Shown here piece by piece: positions 32,768 through 44,247 of a stretch of DNA of 64,000 bases. Under the pieces are notes generated by a model. It ran no database searches, was not told the DNA's origin, and was given only the letters and a program-made list of their open reading frames with translations. The stretch is from Acidobacteriota bacterium (GTDB lineage Bacteria; Acidobacteriota; Thermoanaerobaculia; Multivoradales; JAHZIX01). The stretch spans positions 1 to 64,000 of the forward strand of contig JAXHTF010000013.1 of the NCBI GenBank assembly GCA_034211275.1, given 5' to 3'. The position numbers were made by a program, and so were the translations under genes. How positions within the stretch are numbered: the first letter of the stretch is position 1; each line of letters begins with the position of its first letter.

Positions 32768-34200
32768 CGGCGATACCGAAGATGAACGGCGGCGAAGGGC
32801 AGCCAGATGAGCAGAAAAATCCCCGGGAAGAGCGGCAGCTCGGTTCCCTGGGCCAGGTACGACAAGGGCATCAGCGCCGACAGCAACAGCCACGCGGGCT
32901 GGCGGCAGAGGGCGGCCCACGGCAGCACCCAGAGCAAATACCAGGGATAGAGAGTAGCGGAGAAGAGCAGCATGCCGCCGAACAATCGACCGGTGCCGGC
33001 GACCAGGTCCCGGGAGCGCCAGCAGAGCAGCAACCAGATGCCCAGGCCAGCGGCGAGGAGGAGCTTGGCGTGGAGCTGAGGATAGTTGAACGGGTACAGG
33101 CGGTTGACGGCCTCGTGCTTGCCGGTGGCTTGCTTGAGGGCGTCGAGGCGGCCCTCCGCCCAGCGGTCCGACCCGACGGCATCGAGGCCGCGCCACAGAG
33201 GTTCGTAGACTGGGCCGTTGAATTCCCAGGAGACCCCGTAGCGCACCAGCCCCGGTGGTACGCCACCAGTCGCCACCAGCACCGGCAGGACCAGCGTCAG
33301 CCCTGCCAGGGCGCCGGCGATGAAGCGCCAGCGGTGGCGGGCCAAGCGCAGCCACAGGGGCATGGCCAGCAGCGGCACGATCTTCACCAAGGCTCCGCCG
33401 GCGGCGGCCAGTCCAGCTGTCAGTGCCTTTCCGGCCTTGTGCAGCGGCAGCAGGCAGACCGCCGCCACCACCCACGGCACGCCCAGGGCGTCGATATGGC
33501 CCATGCCCGCAACCTCCAGGACCACCAGCGGGTTCCAGGCGTACCAGGCAACTCGTTCGGTGGACAAACTATGGCGTCCAGCGAGATACACTAGGCCGGC
33601 GCAAGCCGCCAGGTCACCGAGGATGAAGAGGATCTTGAGCAGGAAGATTTGTACCCCCGGGGGCACCGGAACGGAGGCCGCCAAGGTGAAGGCCGCCATC
33701 GCCACCGGCGGATATACGGTGGGAACGTCACGGTGATGCAGGCCGTCCCAAAGCTCGTCCCGCAGGGGCTCGAGGGCTGGTGCCTCCGGCGGCAGCAGAT
33801 ACGGATTGTGGCCGGCAGCGACCACCCGGCCGTCCCAGATGTAGCGCAGAATGTCGTTGGATAGGGTTGGCGCCAGAGGTAGTAGGAGCAGTCGGAGCAG
33901 CAGAGCTACAGACAGCAACCAGACCGCCGGCAGGGCTCGTCCCCGCAGCCGGTGGAGGGCCCGCCACAGGGCGGCGAAGCCCAGCATGAGGAAGACGAGA
34001 GTCAGCCCCCGGTGGGCTGCCAGATCGTTGAGGACTAGGAGACCGAGATGAGCCGCGACCAACACCACAACCGAACCCCGAGCCGGCCCCAGGGCTCCTC
34101 GGAGGCCGAAGGCTCCGGAGCGGGAGGCCTGGGGGTTGAACACCCCGGGCCTGGAAGAGGGCGGTGATGGATCTGAACGCTCTGCCTCTGGATGTCCCAT
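32752..34200 (-). CDS. Polytopic glycosyltransferase, GT87-like (mannosyltransferase family)
   Basis: A 482-residue membrane protein with about ten helices. The fold pattern of GT-C glycosyltransferases is present: SNDILRYIWDGRVVAAGHNPYLLPP at residues about 110-135 contains the acidic D-xx-R-YxWDGR motif that family GT87/DUF2029 enzymes use with polyprenyl-phosphate sugars. VPTVYPPVA and a long C-terminal helical part follow. It likely attaches a sugar to a lipid-linked or surface glycan. ATG 34200 is chosen. It overlaps the divergent GT2 gene's start by about 35 bases, so a GTG further in may be the true start. Confidence 0.78.
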   Translation of the reverse strand: MGHPEAERSDPSPPSSRPGVFNPQASRSGAFGLRGALGPARGSVVVLVAAHLGLLVLNDLAAHRGLTLVFLMLGFAALWRALHRLRGRALPAVWLLSVALLLRLLLLPLAPTLSNDILRYIWDGRVVAAGHNPYLLPPEAPALEPLRDELWDGLHHRDVPTVYPPVAMAAFTLAASVPVPPGVQIFLLKILFILGDLAACAGLVYLAGRHSLSTERVAWYAWNPLVVLEVAGMGHIDALGVPWVVAAVCLLPLHKAGKALTAGLAAAGGALVKIVPLLAMPLWLRLARHRWRFIAGALAGLTLVLPVLVATGGVPPGLVRYGVSWEFNGPVYEPLWRGLDAVGSDRWAEGRLDALKQATGKHEAVNRLYPFNYPQLHAKLLLAAGLGIWLLLCWRSRDLVAGTGRLFGGMLLFSATLYPWYLLWVLPWAALCRQPAWLLLSALMPLSYLAQGTELPLFPGIFLLIWLPFAAVHLRYRRWSID

Positions 34201-35669
34201 TGTTGGCGCTGTACTACTCGGTGCTAGCGGTCCTGGCCCTCTACGGCCTGCACCGGTCCTTTTTGGTCTGGGTGTATCTGCGCAACCTGCGCCGGGTGCC
34301 GGAACCGCCGCCGCCGGAAGATTGGCCCGGGGTGACGGTGCAGCTGCCACTGTACAACGAGCGCTATGTGGCCCAGCGTCTCATCGACGCGGTGTGCGCC
34401 CTCGATTATCCCCGGGAGCGGCTGGAAATCCAGGTGCTCGATGATTCCACGGACGATACGCGGAGTCTGGTGGCCGGGGCGGTGGAGCACTACCGAAGTC
34501 AGGGAGTGAATATTCACCACCTGCACCGCACCGATCGCGAGGGCTACAAGGCCGGAGCGCTGGAGGCGGGACTGCACCAGTGTGCCACCGACCTGGTGGC
34601 GGTCTTCGACGCCGATTTCATCCCTCCGCCGCATTTCCTCAGGAAGGCCGTGCCGCATTTCCAGGATCCCCGCATCGGCATGGTTCAGGCGTGTTGGGAG
34701 CACCTCAATCGGCGCTTCTCGTGGCTAACCCGGGTGCAAGCGGTGCTCCTCGACGGTCACTTCCTCATCGAGCATGCCGCCCGCAACCGCAGCGGCTGCT
34801 TCTTCAACTTCAACGGCACCGCCGGCGTCTGGCGCCGGGGAGCCATCGAGGAGGCCGGGGGCTGGCAGCACGACACCCTCACCGAGGATCTGGATCTGTC
34901 CTACCGCGCCCAGCTGGAAGGCTGGAAGTTCCTCTATCTTCCGGAGCTCAAGGCACCCTCAGAGCTGCCGGTGGACATTCATGGCTTCAAGAGCCAGCAG
35001 CATCGGTGGGCCAAGGGCTCGATCCAGACCGGGCGCAAGCTTCTGGGGCGGTTGCTGCGGGCTCGGCTACCGTTGAGGGTCAAGGCGGAGGCCTTTGTCC
35101 ATCTGACCAACAACGTCTCCTATGTGCTGATGTTCTTGCTCTCCTTGCTGGTCTTCCCGGCCATGGTGGCGCGCAAGGAGCATCTCTCGAACACCCTGCT
35201 GTGGATCGACCTCCCCCTCTTCGCCGCCGCCAGCGGATCGGTATTGGTCTTCTACGTCGCCAGTCAGGTGGCCCGCGGCGGTGGCTGGTATCGGCAGCTG
35301 CTGGTGCTGCCGGCGCTCATGGGGCTGGGGATCGGTCTGTCGGTGAACAATGCCCGGGCGGTTCTCGGGGGGTTGATCCATCGCGGCGGCGTCTTCCATC
35401 GGACACCGAAGTACAGTATTGGAGAGGGCGGCGGGGAGTGGCGTTCGAAGATCTATCGGGCTGGTCGTAGTGCCGCGGTGATCCTCGAAGGGCTGCTGGC
35501 GGTATATCTCGGCGTTTGTTTGGTCATCGCCATTCGCTGGGAGATGTGGCTTTCACTGCCGTTTCTTTATCTTTTCTTTCACGGCTACGCATACATCTTC
35601 CTGCTTTCCGTGATCGGTGTCGGGCCGCGCAATCCTCGTCCGGTAGCCGCCGTCGATCTCGGCGGCTGA
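34167..35669 (+). CDS. Processive family-2 glycosyltransferase, membrane-anchored
   Basis: A 500-residue GT2 enzyme of the cellulose synthase / ceramide glucosyltransferase-like type. An N-terminal helix ([19 protein letters not shown]) is followed by the catalytic domain: [50 protein letters not shown] (catalytic Asp) and QQHRW (acceptor loop). Four to five C-terminal membrane helices could form a channel. It makes or extends a beta-linked polysaccharide using a UDP-sugar. GAAGAGGG precedes ATG 34167. It is divergent from the GT87-like gene and the two may share a glycan pathway. Confidence 0.88.
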   Translation: MDLNALPLDVPLLALYYSVLAVLALYGLHRSFLVWVYLRNLRRVPEPPPPEDWPGVTVQLPLYNERYVAQRLIDAVCALDYPRERLEIQVLDDSTDDTRSLVAGAVEHYRSQGVNIHHLHRTDREGYKAGALEAGLHQCATDLVAVFDADFIPPPHFLRKAVPHFQDPRIGMVQACWEHLNRRFSWLTRVQAVLLDGHFLIEHAARNRSGCFFNFNGTAGVWRRGAIEEAGGWQHDTLTEDLDLSYRAQLEGWKFLYLPELKAPSELPVDIHGFKSQQHRWAKGSIQTGRKLLGRLLRARLPLRVKAEAFVHLTNNVSYVLMFLLSLLVFPAMVARKEHLSNTLLWIDLPLFAAASGSVLVFYVASQVARGGGWYRQLLVLPALMGLGIGLSVNNARAVLGGLIHRGGVFHRTPKYSIGEGGGEWRSKIYRAGRSAAVILEGLLAVYLGVCLVIAIRWEMWLSLPFLYLFFHGYAYIFLLSVIGVGPRNPRPVAAVDLGG

Positions 35670-35835
35670 GGCTTTCGATAGAACATTCTCACGGGTCGAA
35701 TCGTGCTTGCCGTTTGGGCTAGCGTGGGTTGTCGTATGCGGTATAGGCGGAAGTGCAACGCGTACGCGCATATTAAAGTTTCTTACTTCGGTAATAACAT
35801 TGATCACGCTACCCCCCTTGCGTACACTCCCGGGG

Positions 35836-36264
35836 GTGCTAGATTTTTCGCAAATTGGTAAGGCCTTGCGGAGGCTGCGGCAACGCCGAAATCTGAGGCA
35901 AGCAGATCTGGCGGAGGCGGCGGAAATCACCGCCCCTATGCTCAGTGCCTACGAGACCGGCCGACAGCGTCCCAGCTTTGCAACCATCGACAAAATTCTC
36001 GCCGCACTGGAGTGCGACGCGGCGGATCTCGTGGCCGCGCTTCAAGCGGTGGATCATCACGAGAATCTAGCCGAGCCGCAGCGGCGGAGGGAAGAAGCCG
36101 GCGTCGCCCGGATCGACCCGAGGCAAGCCTTTCTGCGGGAACTCCCCTCCTTCCGAGACGACCCCGGCTTGGATGGACTCGGCCATCTGACCGACGCCGA
36201 GCAGTCTCACCTCGCGCTCCTACTCCCGGAATTGTTGGGAGTGCTCCGCAAGCTTAAGCTCTAG
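35836..36264 (+). CDS. XRE-family helix-turn-helix regulator
   Basis: A 142-residue protein. An N-terminal XRE domain (IGKALRRLRQRRNLRQADLAEAAEITAPMLSAYETGRQRPSFATIDKIL, residues about 5-52) is followed by an acidic to neutral tail that probably dimerises or senses. The start is GTG 35836: it begins just before the HTH and the longer frame adds unrelated sequence. The region 35670-35835 ahead of it is AT-richer and is likely its promoter, but no clear hexamers were found. Confidence 0.75.
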   Translation: MLDFSQIGKALRRLRQRRNLRQADLAEAAEITAPMLSAYETGRQRPSFATIDKILAALECDAADLVAALQAVDHHENLAEPQRRREEAGVARIDPRQAFLRELPSFRDDPGLDGLGHLTDAEQSHLALLLPELLGVLRKLKL

Positions 36265-36294
36265 TACTAGCTGCCCCCGGATCTCGGGGCGGTC

Positions 36295-37350
36295 TCAATG
36301 CGAGCTGAAGGTCCCGGTGACGGAGATCGCTGTCTCGTTGGTGAGGGCGGCGAGAATCCCTGAGAGCACGGCGTGGCGGATGGTCTTCTGATTCTCTGAG
36401 CAAGTCTGTTGCACGGTGGCATCGCCGTAGAGCACGGACCGGCGGGAGCCACGGCCGAACCAGGTGCCGGTGGAAGTCCAGGTGAAGTCCGCGCAGCGTT
36501 CGTCGAGGAGAAACGGCAGGAAGAACCACAGATGGCAGTCGCCGGCGGCAAATCCGACCTGCTGCTCCGCCAGCGCCAGGTTGAGCGTCCTCATATCTTC
36601 CTGGGATGCTTGAGCACGGCCGAATAGGAACCAGTTGCCGTTGTCTTCCACCAGCCTCAGCACCAGGCCGTCTCGGAACAACAGGGTGCGCTCTGAAAAG
36701 CCCCAGCTCTCGCAGACTTCCGGGGTCAACATCCAGCTGTCGAGGTCGAAGAGCAGCGAGGTCCAGAAGACCTGTTCTTCTTCGGCGCGGGACAAAATGC
36801 TCCGGCTGAATTCCAGCACGGTGACCGCCAGTTGCTCCATGGCAGAATGACAGCGGGAGCTGAAAATCTCCTCTGACGGTGAGACCTCCATGTGGCGCGA
36901 CCGCCGTCCGTCTCGGCCGAACCAGCTGATCAAAGCATGGTGGTCGAGATCCCGGAGGTTGAGCGTGAAGCTGGGAATCAGATCCTGAACCTGACAGCGA
37001 GCCGTTTGGGTGCCCACGCGATGTTCCGCCAGCGCAAGGTTCAACGAGCTCATCTCTTGGGCCGATGCATGGCCTCGGATGACCTCGCGGGCGCCGTCGG
37101 GAAGCTGCCGCAGGCCGATGGTGAGTCCGTCCCGGAAGACTAGAATCTCGTCGCTGGCGACCGGCTCTCCTGCCAAACTATGGCTCTCGAGGATGCGCAG
37201 AAGCGGGCTCGCTGCCCTGGGCATCGGGTCTTGCGCCAACGCCGGTAGGGCGGCGAGCATCGGCAGACTGGTGAGCAGGCAAACGAAGCCTGCTTTGAGC
37301 AGGCGACCTGTTGTGGCCAGCGTGGCGGGGGGGTGGAGAAAAGACATCAT
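36295..37350 (-). CDS. Exported protein with two duplicated domains, unknown function
   Basis: A 351-residue exported protein. The signal peptide is residues about 14-38 (LLKAGFVCLLTSLPMLAALPALAQ). The mature part consists of two homologous halves. Each begins with a [IL]L[VL]FRDGL segment, then an (R/G)xASxE[ED]M stretch and a SLNLALAEHRVG / TLNLALAEQQVG motif followed by a Cys, and ends in a second WFGR(D/G)xRRS element. The duplication is old and no family is recognised. The start is one of two adjacent ATGs at 37350 and 37347. It is divergent from polB. Confidence 0.7.
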   Translation of the reverse strand: MMSFLHPPATLATTGRLLKAGFVCLLTSLPMLAALPALAQDPMPRAASPLLRILESHSLAGEPVASDEILVFRDGLTIGLRQLPDGAREVIRGHASAQEMSSLNLALAEHRVGTQTARCQVQDLIPSFTLNLRDLDHHALISWFGRDGRRSRHMEVSPSEEIFSSRCHSAMEQLAVTVLEFSRSILSRAEEEQVFWTSLLFDLDSWMLTPEVCESWGFSERTLLFRDGLVLRLVEDNGNWFLFGRAQASQEDMRTLNLALAEQQVGFAAGDCHLWFFLPFLLDERCADFTWTSTGTWFGRGSRRSVLYGDATVQQTCSENQKTIRHAVLSGILAALTNETAISVTGTFSSH

Positions 37351-37542
37351 GCTCGTATTTCGGCCATTCCGAAGGTCATTTATGCTACTGGAACATTGCA
37401 GGGTGGTCAAATCGAGCCAGCTATCGAAAGCTCCGACACTCCAGGGCCGGCGGTGGTTCTCCGCGACGGCTGCTCCGAGCCTGCATCGAGAATCCAGCCC
37501 TTGGCTCCACCCATCTCTTTCGGAATGCGCCGCCAGACTGCC

Positions 37543-39957
37543 ATGAATGAGCCCCCACGGCAAGGAAATCCGGTGCCGGCCAGGGTTCGGGGATTCCTCC
37601 TACAGCCCACGTACCGCCTCCAAAGGGGGCGAGCGGTGGTCCATCTGGCGGGGCGGCTGGAGAGCGGTGAGAGCTTCCTGATCCGCGATGACCGGCTGCA
37701 GCCGCACTTCTACATTCGCCAGCGGGACCGAGAGCTGGCGGAGCAGTTGGGGGCCCGGCGCCTGGAAGCCTGCCGGCGAGCCACCCTGCGCGACCAAGAG
37801 CCGGTGCTGCGGGTGCTGGTTCCCAAGCCCGGCGATACACCGGATCTGCGCGAGCGGCTGCACCGCGCCGGCGTTCCCACCTACGAAGCGGATGTGCGCT
37901 TCGCCCGCCGGTATCTCATCGATCATGGGGTACGCACCGCGCTGGAGATCGAGGGCCGCGGTCTGGCTTCCGGGGAGCCCGGGGCGGTGCCAGGCTTTGA
38001 CCGCACCTTCCACAACCCTCGTCTCTATCCGGCGCGCTGGAGCTTGCGGCCGTCGGTGCTCTCCCTGGACATCGAGACCGATCCGCGAGCTCGCCGTCTG
38101 TTTTCGGTGGCGCTTTGGGGCTGTGGTGCCAGCGAGGTTCTGCTGTGGGCTCCACCGGACCTGCCCGGGGCCGAGGTCGTGCCCGACGGCGCCCGGTGCT
38201 TTCCGTCCGAAGGCGCTCTTCTGAAGGCTTTGGTGCACCGCTTCGCCGAGCTCGATCCGGACATCCTCACCGGGTGGAACCTGGTGGATTTCGATTTGCG
38301 GGTGCTGGCGGAGGTCGCCTCCCGCTGCCGGGTGAGCTTGGATCTGGGGCGGGGGTTGCGGCCTTTGCGGCTGAGGCCCCAGCGCGGTGGCCGCGCCAAT
38401 CTGGAGGCGATGATCCCTGGCCGCGTGGTGCTCGACGGTCTGGAGCTTCTGCGCAGCTCCTTCGTTCGCATGGAGGAGCATTCCCTCGACTTCGTCGCCC
38501 GTGAGGTCCTCGGGGAGGGCAAGTTGATGAGCGGCGGCGACCGCGGCCAGGAGATCCTCCAAGCCTTCCGGAAGGATCGCCAGCACCTGGTCGACTACAA
38601 CCTGCTGGATGCTCGGTTGGTCCTCGACATTCTCGATCGGCTGGGGTTGGTGGAGCTGGCGGTGGAGCGCAGCCTGCTCACCGGCCTGCCCTTGGACCGA
38701 GTGTCCAGCTCCGTCGCGGCCTTCGATTTTCTCTACCTCACCGAGCTCGGCCGCCGCGGTCTGGTGGCCCCCAGCGTCGGTGCTCCCGGTGGTGGGGATG
38801 GCCCCGCCGCCCTCGGCGGCCACGTGCTGGAGCCGGTGCCGGGGCTCTACCGCAACGTTCTGGTCTTCGACTTCAAGAGTCTGTACCCGAGCCTCATCCG
38901 CACCTTTGGCATCGATCCGCTGGGCTACGTGCCGTCGCCGGAGCCCGACGAGGATCTGGTGGTGGCTCCCAACGGCGCCGCCTTCCGCCGCCAGCAGGGC
39001 ATCCTGCCGGCGATGCTGGACGAGCTCTTCCCGCGCCGGGCGGCGGCCCAGCGGGAGAACAACAAGATCGCCAGCCAGGCCATCAAGATCCTGATGAACT
39101 CCTTCTACGGCGTCCTCGGCACTTCCGCCTGCCGCTTTTACGAGCCGGCCCTGGCCGCGGCTATCACCAGCTTTGGCCGCGAGCTCCTCCAGTGGAGCCA
39201 GGGGCAGCTGGAAGCTTGGGGGCACCGGGTGCTCTACGGCGACACCGACAGTCTCTTTGTGCAGCTCGAGGGCCAACGGGACGACGAGGCGCAGCAGCCG
39301 CCGGCGGACGAGGTGATGGCGCGCGGGGCCGAGCTGACGGCTCGCATCAACCGGGCTTTGGAGGAGCATCTGAAGACCACCTGGGGCGTGGAGAGCCGGC
39401 TGGAAATGGAGCTCGAGAAGCTCTTTCTTCGCCTCATGCTGCCGCCCATGCGCCACTCCACCGCCGGTGCCCGCAAGCGCTACGCCGGGTTGGTGGAAGG
39501 CCGGGACGGACCGAAGGTGGAGTTCACCGGCATGGAGGTGGTGCGGCGGGATTGGACCGATCTCGCCCGCCAGCTTCAGCGTGAGCTCTACCAACGGTTG
39601 TTCTTCGATCAGCCGGTGGACGAGTATCTGAATCGGCAGGTGAAGCAGCTGCGCGCCGGGGAGCTCGATGAGCTGCTGGTCTACCGCAAGGCTTTGCGCA
39701 AGAGCCTGGGGGCCTACACCAGCACCTCGCCGCCCCACGTGGTGGCGGCGCGCAAGCTCAAAGCCCGGCGGGGGGACCTGATCCACTACGTGATCACCGA
39801 GCGGGGGCCGGAGCCGGTGGAACAGCCCCACGCGCCGCTGGATCACGAGCACTACGTCAGCAAACAGGTGCAGCCGGTGGCGGAGCCGGTGCTCCAGCTC
39901 CTGGGATTGGAGTTCGCCAAGGTGATCGGCGACGATCGCCAGCTGCAGCTGTTCTGA
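37543..39957 (+). CDS. polB: DNA polymerase II (family B)
   Basis: An 804-residue family-B DNA polymerase, the length and motif layout of E. coli Pol II. The 3'-5' exonuclease has SLDIETD (Asp176, Glu178), GWNLVDFDLRVL and YNLLDARLVLDIL. The polymerase has DFKSLYPSLI (Asp443), NNKIASQAIKILMNSFYGVLG (template/nucleotide Lys) and YGDTDSLFV (Asp567, Asp569). It acts in translesion synthesis and replication restart. ATG 37543 gives the usual start (MNEPPRQGNPVPARV); an ATG 18 bases upstream is possible. Confidence 0.93.
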   Translation: MNEPPRQGNPVPARVRGFLLQPTYRLQRGRAVVHLAGRLESGESFLIRDDRLQPHFYIRQRDRELAEQLGARRLEACRRATLRDQEPVLRVLVPKPGDTPDLRERLHRAGVPTYEADVRFARRYLIDHGVRTALEIEGRGLASGEPGAVPGFDRTFHNPRLYPARWSLRPSVLSLDIETDPRARRLFSVALWGCGASEVLLWAPPDLPGAEVVPDGARCFPSEGALLKALVHRFAELDPDILTGWNLVDFDLRVLAEVASRCRVSLDLGRGLRPLRLRPQRGGRANLEAMIPGRVVLDGLELLRSSFVRMEEHSLDFVAREVLGEGKLMSGGDRGQEILQAFRKDRQHLVDYNLLDARLVLDILDRLGLVELAVERSLLTGLPLDRVSSSVAAFDFLYLTELGRRGLVAPSVGAPGGGDGPAALGGHVLEPVPGLYRNVLVFDFKSLYPSLIRTFGIDPLGYVPSPEPDEDLVVAPNGAAFRRQQGILPAMLDELFPRRAAAQRENNKIASQAIKILMNSFYGVLGTSACRFYEPALAAAITSFGRELLQWSQGQLEAWGHRVLYGDTDSLFVQLEGQRDDEAQQPPADEVMARGAELTARINRALEEHLKTTWGVESRLEMELEKLFLRLMLPPMRHSTAGARKRYAGLVEGRDGPKVEFTGMEVVRRDWTDLARQLQRELYQRLFFDQPVDEYLNRQVKQLRAGELDELLVYRKALRKSLGAYTSTSPPHVVAARKLKARRGDLIHYVITERGPEPVEQPHAPLDHEHYVSKQVQPVAEPVLQLLGLEFAKVIGDDRQLQLF

Positions 39958-39993
39958 GAGCCTGCTCTCGTGTTCCTGCGGGCCGTCGTGGCT

Positions 39994-40992
39994 CTACATG
40001 GAGCCGGTCACCAGAGGCTCGTTGGGTACGATCCAGGTGCCCGGGCCCCCCTTTCCGTCTCCATCCACCGCCGCCACCAGGGATTCGGCGTCGGTGATCA
40101 GCGCCCGCTTACCGCCGGCTTCGACGAATCGGCAGGCCGCTTCGATCTTCGGACCCATGGAGCCGGCGGGGAAATGTCCTTGTTCGAGGAAGCGACGGGC
40201 TTCACCGGCGGTGATGCGTTCCAGCTTGCGCTCCTCGGGCTCGCCGTAGAACACGGAGACCTGCTGTACGCCGGTGAGAATGTAGAGCTCGGTGGCGCCG
40301 ATCTCCAGGCCGAGAATGGTGGAGGCCAGATCCTTGTCCACCACTCCGCCCACCGCCGATAGCTCACCATTCTGCTCTCGGGTGACCGGCACGCCGCCAC
40401 CCCCGGCGGTGATCACCAGGGCGTCGCTAGCCACCAGCAACTCGATGCTCTCCCGCTCGACGATGGAGATGGGTTCCGGCGACGGCACCACCCGCCGCCA
40501 GCCGCGCCCTCGGTCCTCCTTGACCGCCCAACCCTCTTTCTCCTGGCGCTCCAAGGCTTGCTCGCGGGTCATCATGGGACCGACGAATTTGCTCGGCTCG
40601 TTCATCGCCGGGTCGTCCGGCGCCACCTCCACCAGGGTCACGATGCAGCACACTTGGCGCTTCAGGCCGCGGCGCCTCAGCTGGTTGCGCAGCGTCTGCT
40701 CCATCATGTAGCCGAGACCGCCCTGGATGTCCGCCACCATCACCGAGAGTGGCAGATCCGGCGCCTCGCCGAGGGCCCGTTCGACCCGAATCATCTGGTT
40801 ACCCACCTGCGGGCCGTTGCCGTGGGTCAGGGTCAGGCGGTAGCCGCGCTCCACCAGGGTGACGATGCCCGCCAGGCTCTGCTCCAGGCCGGCGTAGTCC
40901 TCCTCCACGCTGCCGCTGCCGCCGGGCAGAGTAATGGCGTTGCCGCCCAGGGCGACGACCACCCGGGGCACTGCTTCGATGGCTGGTCTCAT
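39994..40992 (-). CDS. arcC: Carbamate kinase
   Basis: A 332-residue amino-acid kinase-fold enzyme. It converts carbamoyl phosphate and ADP to ATP, CO2 and NH3, or the reverse. Motifs are VVVALGGNAI, THGNGPQVGNQ, GGLGYMMEQTL, VITAGGGGVPV, VVDKDLASTILG and GSMGPKIEAA. It is slightly longer than typical (about 310). ATG 40992 follows GGGAGGG at only three bases; TTG 41004 is an alternative. It stands downstream of a YfcC-family carrier, but arcA and arcB are absent in this window. Confidence 0.92.
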   Translation of the reverse strand: MRPAIEAVPRVVVALGGNAITLPGGSGSVEEDYAGLEQSLAGIVTLVERGYRLTLTHGNGPQVGNQMIRVERALGEAPDLPLSVMVADIQGGLGYMMEQTLRNQLRRRGLKRQVCCIVTLVEVAPDDPAMNEPSKFVGPMMTREQALERQEKEGWAVKEDRGRGWRRVVPSPEPISIVERESIELLVASDALVITAGGGGVPVTREQNGELSAVGGVVDKDLASTILGLEIGATELYILTGVQQVSVFYGEPEERKLERITAGEARRFLEQGHFPAGSMGPKIEAACRFVEAGGKRALITDAESLVAAVDGDGKGGPGTWIVPNEPLVTGSM

Positions 40993-41011
40993 GGACCCTC
41001 CCAAAACATGA

Positions 41012-41038
41012 GCTCCCGGCGCAGAGGGCGCCGGGAGC
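41012..41038 (-). promoter_or_regulatory. 11-bp hairpin between the YfcC carrier and arcC
   Basis: GCTCCCGGCGC (41012-41022) and GCGCCGGGAGC (41028-41038) form a perfect stem with a five-base loop, in the intergenic space about 20 bases before the arcC start. Minus-strand sequence after the stem reads TCATGTTTT. It could set relative expression by partial termination or processing. Confidence 0.55.
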
Positions 41039-41083
41039 GACGATGATAGTGGAGTCGGGTATCGGGGCCCAACCGGGGCTAGC

Positions 41084-42487
<1,404 letters not shown>

Positions 42488-42569
42488 CGTGGCTCTCCTT
42501 CTGCTTAAAAACATCGAAAGAATCGTCCGAGGGGCCCCGTCGAAGCGCCAGTCCGATTCAAGATCTGAG

Positions 42570-43685
42570 TTACGTCCATCTCGGTACGTCGATCCAGCGT
42601 CGTTGAGTGACGGAATCCCGGGCGGCGTCGAGCACCCGCTGTACCGCCAGCCCCGAGGTGAAATCCGCCGCCGGCGCCAGCCGCCCCCGCTTTTCCATGG
42701 TCGGCGGACCGTCGGCAAAGGCCCGCCGCAGCTCCCGGGCGAAGACCAGGGTAGCGGCCTCCCAGGGTCTTGGGCGCAGCTCCCCGGAGAGCTTCTCAGG
42801 TAGCTCCGCAAGAATCTCTCTTGGCCTATCGTCGAGAATCACTTGGCTTTCGTCGCCGGCCTGCTCCTCGAGGAGTCCGTCCTGCCAGGACAGGCTTCCC
42901 GCACTGCCGTGAAGGCGCACCGAGAGCCCCGAGGAGCCGGCGCTCAGGGTGCTCAGCTCCACCACTCCCCGGCAACCGCCTGCGAAGCGCAGCAGCAGGG
43001 CGCCGTAGTCGTCGGCGGTGACAGTCTGGGTTTCTTCTGAATGCGCGATCCGGCGCTGCCTCCAGCCGGGGCGCAGATCCGCCACCACCGACTCCACCGA
43101 GAGGCCGGTGAGCCAGGTCAGCAGATCCACCAGATGGCTGCCGATGGCTCCCAGCAGCCCGCCGCCGCGGCTCGCGTCGGACCACCAATTCCACGGCGCC
43201 GACGGGTCGAGGCGTCCGCCGTCGAGGAAGAGGCCCTGGAGGTGGAAGAGCTCCCCCAGCTCTCCGGCCTGCACCCGGCGGCGCAGCTCCTGGAGGCTGG
43301 GGAGGAAGCGCAGCTCGTGATCGAGGAAGGCCAGCTGCCGCGGTCCCGCCGCCTCCGCAGCGGCCACCATGGCGGCGGATTCAACGGCGTCGAGGGCCAT
43401 GGGCTTCTCGCACAGGACGTGCTTGCCCGCCGCCAGCGCCTGCCCGGTCATCTCCCGATGCTGGGCCGGTGGCGTGGTGAGGCTCACCAGATCGACGTGG
43501 CCCTCTTCCAGCAGCTGAGCGTAATCGGTGGTGACCATGGGCACGGCGAGCTCGATGCTCAGGTCCCGGGCCTTCTCTTCCGAATGCGCCCACAGGGCCG
43601 CCACCTCCAGCCCCGCCGCGCGGAAGCACGGCACCTGGACGCGGGCACCCCAACCCGTTCCCACAACCCCGATTCGACAGGTCAT
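42570..43685 (-). CDS. Gfo/Idh/MocA-family NAD(P)-dependent oxidoreductase
   Basis: A 371-residue enzyme. The N-terminal Rossmann fold has [16 protein letters not shown]; the family motif CEKPMALD is near residue 95 with the catalytic Lys. The C-terminal alpha/beta substrate domain includes [12 protein letters not shown] and [19 protein letters not shown] with the conserved His. It oxidises or reduces sugar derivatives or cyclitols; the exact substrate is not visible. It begins at ATG 43685, 46 bases from the toxin gene. Confidence 0.87.
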   Translation of the reverse strand: MTCRIGVVGTGWGARVQVPCFRAAGLEVAALWAHSEEKARDLSIELAVPMVTTDYAQLLEEGHVDLVSLTTPPAQHREMTGQALAAGKHVLCEKPMALDAVESAAMVAAAEAAGPRQLAFLDHELRFLPSLQELRRRVQAGELGELFHLQGLFLDGGRLDPSAPWNWWSDASRGGGLLGAIGSHLVDLLTWLTGLSVESVVADLRPGWRQRRIAHSEETQTVTADDYGALLLRFAGGCRGVVELSTLSAGSSGLSVRLHGSAGSLSWQDGLLEEQAGDESQVILDDRPREILAELPEKLSGELRPRPWEAATLVFARELRRAFADGPPTMEKRGRLAPAADFTSGLAVQRVLDAARDSVTQRRWIDVPRWT

Positions 43686-43731
43686 GGGCGGGATCTTGTC
43701 ACGAGCGCGGGGTGGGTTCCAGGGGAGATGC

Positions 43732-44247
43732 CTATCGCTGGCGGCGGCGCTTCCGCTTCTGGGTTCGCCAGGCCTCGCGGTCTGCCCAGCGAAGCACCTC
43801 TACGGCCTGGCGTCCGCCCTTGCGACTCATCCGGCGGATTCTACCGATGAAGGGATCTTGCCGACGCCGGTGTTTGCGCACCATCCTCTCGACTTTGCCC
43901 TGGCCTTCGAGAAACATCTCGGCCAGTTGTTGAGTGGGTATGCCGCCTTTGAGAATGAACAGAGCTCCGCTGGGGTCCCAATCCCGGAACACCTCGTCCA
44001 AGGTGTCCTCCTCTTTGCGAGTCGCGGAGTCGTGGGTGAGGCTCACCCAGCCACGTTGGCAGGCGGTGCGAATCCACTCTCGGTCGGGGATCGTGGGGTC
44101 GTCCGGGAAGACTTGTCGGTAGGGGACTACGGACAGTCCCGCTTCCCGCAGGATGGCGGGGAATTTCTTCGCCAGGTCCCGATCAGTGAAGTAGGTGAGG
44201 GGTTCAGGCGGCGTGCGGGAAGCCTTGCTGGCGGATCGCCTCTTCAA
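43732..44247 (-). CDS. VapC45-like PIN-domain toxin
   Basis: A 171-residue protein. Residues 17-140 resemble the VapC45-type PIN-like domain: TYFTDRDLAKKFPAILREAGL with acidic residues Asp22 and Asp24, the D-REWI stretch and SLTHDSATRKEE. PIN-fold toxins are ribonucleases. The Lys/Arg-rich tail (RKHRRRQ, QKRKRRRQ) would bind RNA. The start is TTG 44247, preceded by AAGGAAG; no ATG or GTG start fits, and it lies inside the antitoxin gene (44-base overlap), giving translational coupling. Confidence 0.72.
   Translation of the reverse strand: MKRRSASKASRTPPEPLTYFTDRDLAKKFPAILREAGLSVVPYRQVFPDDPTIPDREWIRTACQRGWVSLTHDSATRKEEDTLDEVFRDWDPSGALFILKGGIPTQQLAEMFLEGQGKVERMVRKHRRRQDPFIGRIRRMSRKGGRQAVEVLRWADREAWRTQKRKRRRQR

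Noticed and set aside
37600-39852. 750-codon minus-strand frame opposite DNA polymerase II
   Set aside because: Polymerase motifs on the plus strand are complete; the minus translation is His/Gln/Val-rich without a family.
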